Below are positions 7,729 to 7,810 of a stretch of 7,810 bases of DNA, piece by piece (within the stretch, counting starts at the first letter, position 1; every line of letters starts with the position of its first letter). Source of the DNA: Myxococcales bacterium (GTDB lineage Bacteria > Myxococcota > Myxococcia > Myxococcales > Anaeromyxobacteraceae). Location of the stretch: NCBI GenBank assembly GCA_021784495.1, contig JAJXSQ010000093.1, positions 1-7,810 of the forward strand. Direction: 5' to 3'. The notes under the pieces are model-generated. The model searched no databases, had not been told where the DNA came from, and worked only from the letters and a program-made list of their open reading frames with translations. The position numbers and the translations under genes were made by a program.

Positions 7729-7810
7729 CGGCCGCGAGTCTACCCGCGTTCCCGCGCGGGCCGCCACTCGCGGGCGCGCGGTCGGGCCGGGCCGGGCGAG
7801 GGGCGTCGTG
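7729..7810 (-). promoter_or_regulatory. Region upstream of hprK: possible promoter -10 or end of an upstream gene
   Basis: Two readings compete. First, TAGACT at 7742-7737 (4 of 6 matches to TATAAT) ends 8 nt before the hprK ATG, the distance expected for a -10 box driving a leaderless mRNA; no -35 match is evident upstream. Second, the same TAG (7742-7740) closes an open frame that runs to the window edge (codons from 7808, an Arg/Pro-rich peptide ending PARERG), which could be the tail of an upstream gene 11 nt before hprK. Next to it, cccgcg (7743-7748) and cgcggg (7755-7760) can form a 6-bp hairpin, and 7751-7760 is a 10-bp palindrome. The sequence here does not decide between them. Confidence 0.3.

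Noticed and set aside
7729..7767. GTG start of HprK 13 codons upstream of the chosen ATG
   Set aside because: The added residues (MAARAGTRVDSRP) do not look like the family, and the ATG reading begins with the typical family start. No ribosome site favours the GTG.

Overview
The window is a compact, very GC-rich stretch (well above 70% G+C by eye). All credible genes lie on the minus strand. From left to right on the plus strand they are: the first codons of an unidentified gene, metK, ptsI (Enzyme I), the HPr gene, mannose-family EIID, EIIC, EIIB and EIIA, rapZ, and hprK. Transcription therefore runs from hprK toward metK. The gene order (hprK-rapZ-EIIA-EIIB-EIIC-EIID-HPr-EI), the GTG starts and the extreme GC suggest a myxobacterium-like member of the former Deltaproteobacteria, perhaps close to Anaeromyxobacter. 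That assignment is inferred from composition and gene order, not from a search.

Region by region (plus-strand coordinates): 1-60 is the truncated start of a gene with a good Shine-Dalgarno. 61-127 is a GC-rich spacer with a possible hairpin. 128-1288 is metK, S-adenosylmethionine synthetase. 1289-1396 is the only intergenic gap near 100 bp; it holds a 7-bp hairpin after ptsI and a candidate sigma70-type promoter for metK whose spacer is an alternating CG tract. 1397-7728 is one tightly packed PTS operon. 7729-7810 is the region upstream of hprK, where a promoter-like TAGACT overlaps a possible stop codon of an upstream gene.

The PTS genes form a self-contained phosphorelay: PEP to EI (His200), to HPr (His17), to EIIA (His9), to EIIB (His13), to a substrate carried by EIIC/EIID. 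HprK is expected to phosphorylate HPr on Ser48 and so set how much HPr is free for transport. RapZ is a nucleotide-binding protein that in enterobacteria controls amino-sugar synthesis. All key catalytic residues are intact, so the system looks functional. No sugar-catabolic enzyme or dedicated transcription factor is in the window, so the substrate is unknown. Junctions within the operon are a 4-nt GTGA overlap (hprK/rapZ), 14 nt (rapZ/EIIA), 25 nt (EIIA/EIIB), 11 nt (EIIB/EIIC), a GTGA overlap (EIIC/EIID), an ATGA overlap (EIID/HPr) and direct abutment TGA-GTG (HPr/EI).

I see no mobile element, CRISPR array, tRNA or rRNA. The protein families are all known. The points worth a second look are regulatory: the CG-repeat spacer of the metK promoter, the G8 tract at the EIID/HPr overlap, the palindrome and missing Shine-Dalgarno between EIIA and EIIB, the possible leaderless start of hprK, and a RapZ without the basic C-terminal tail known from E. 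coli.
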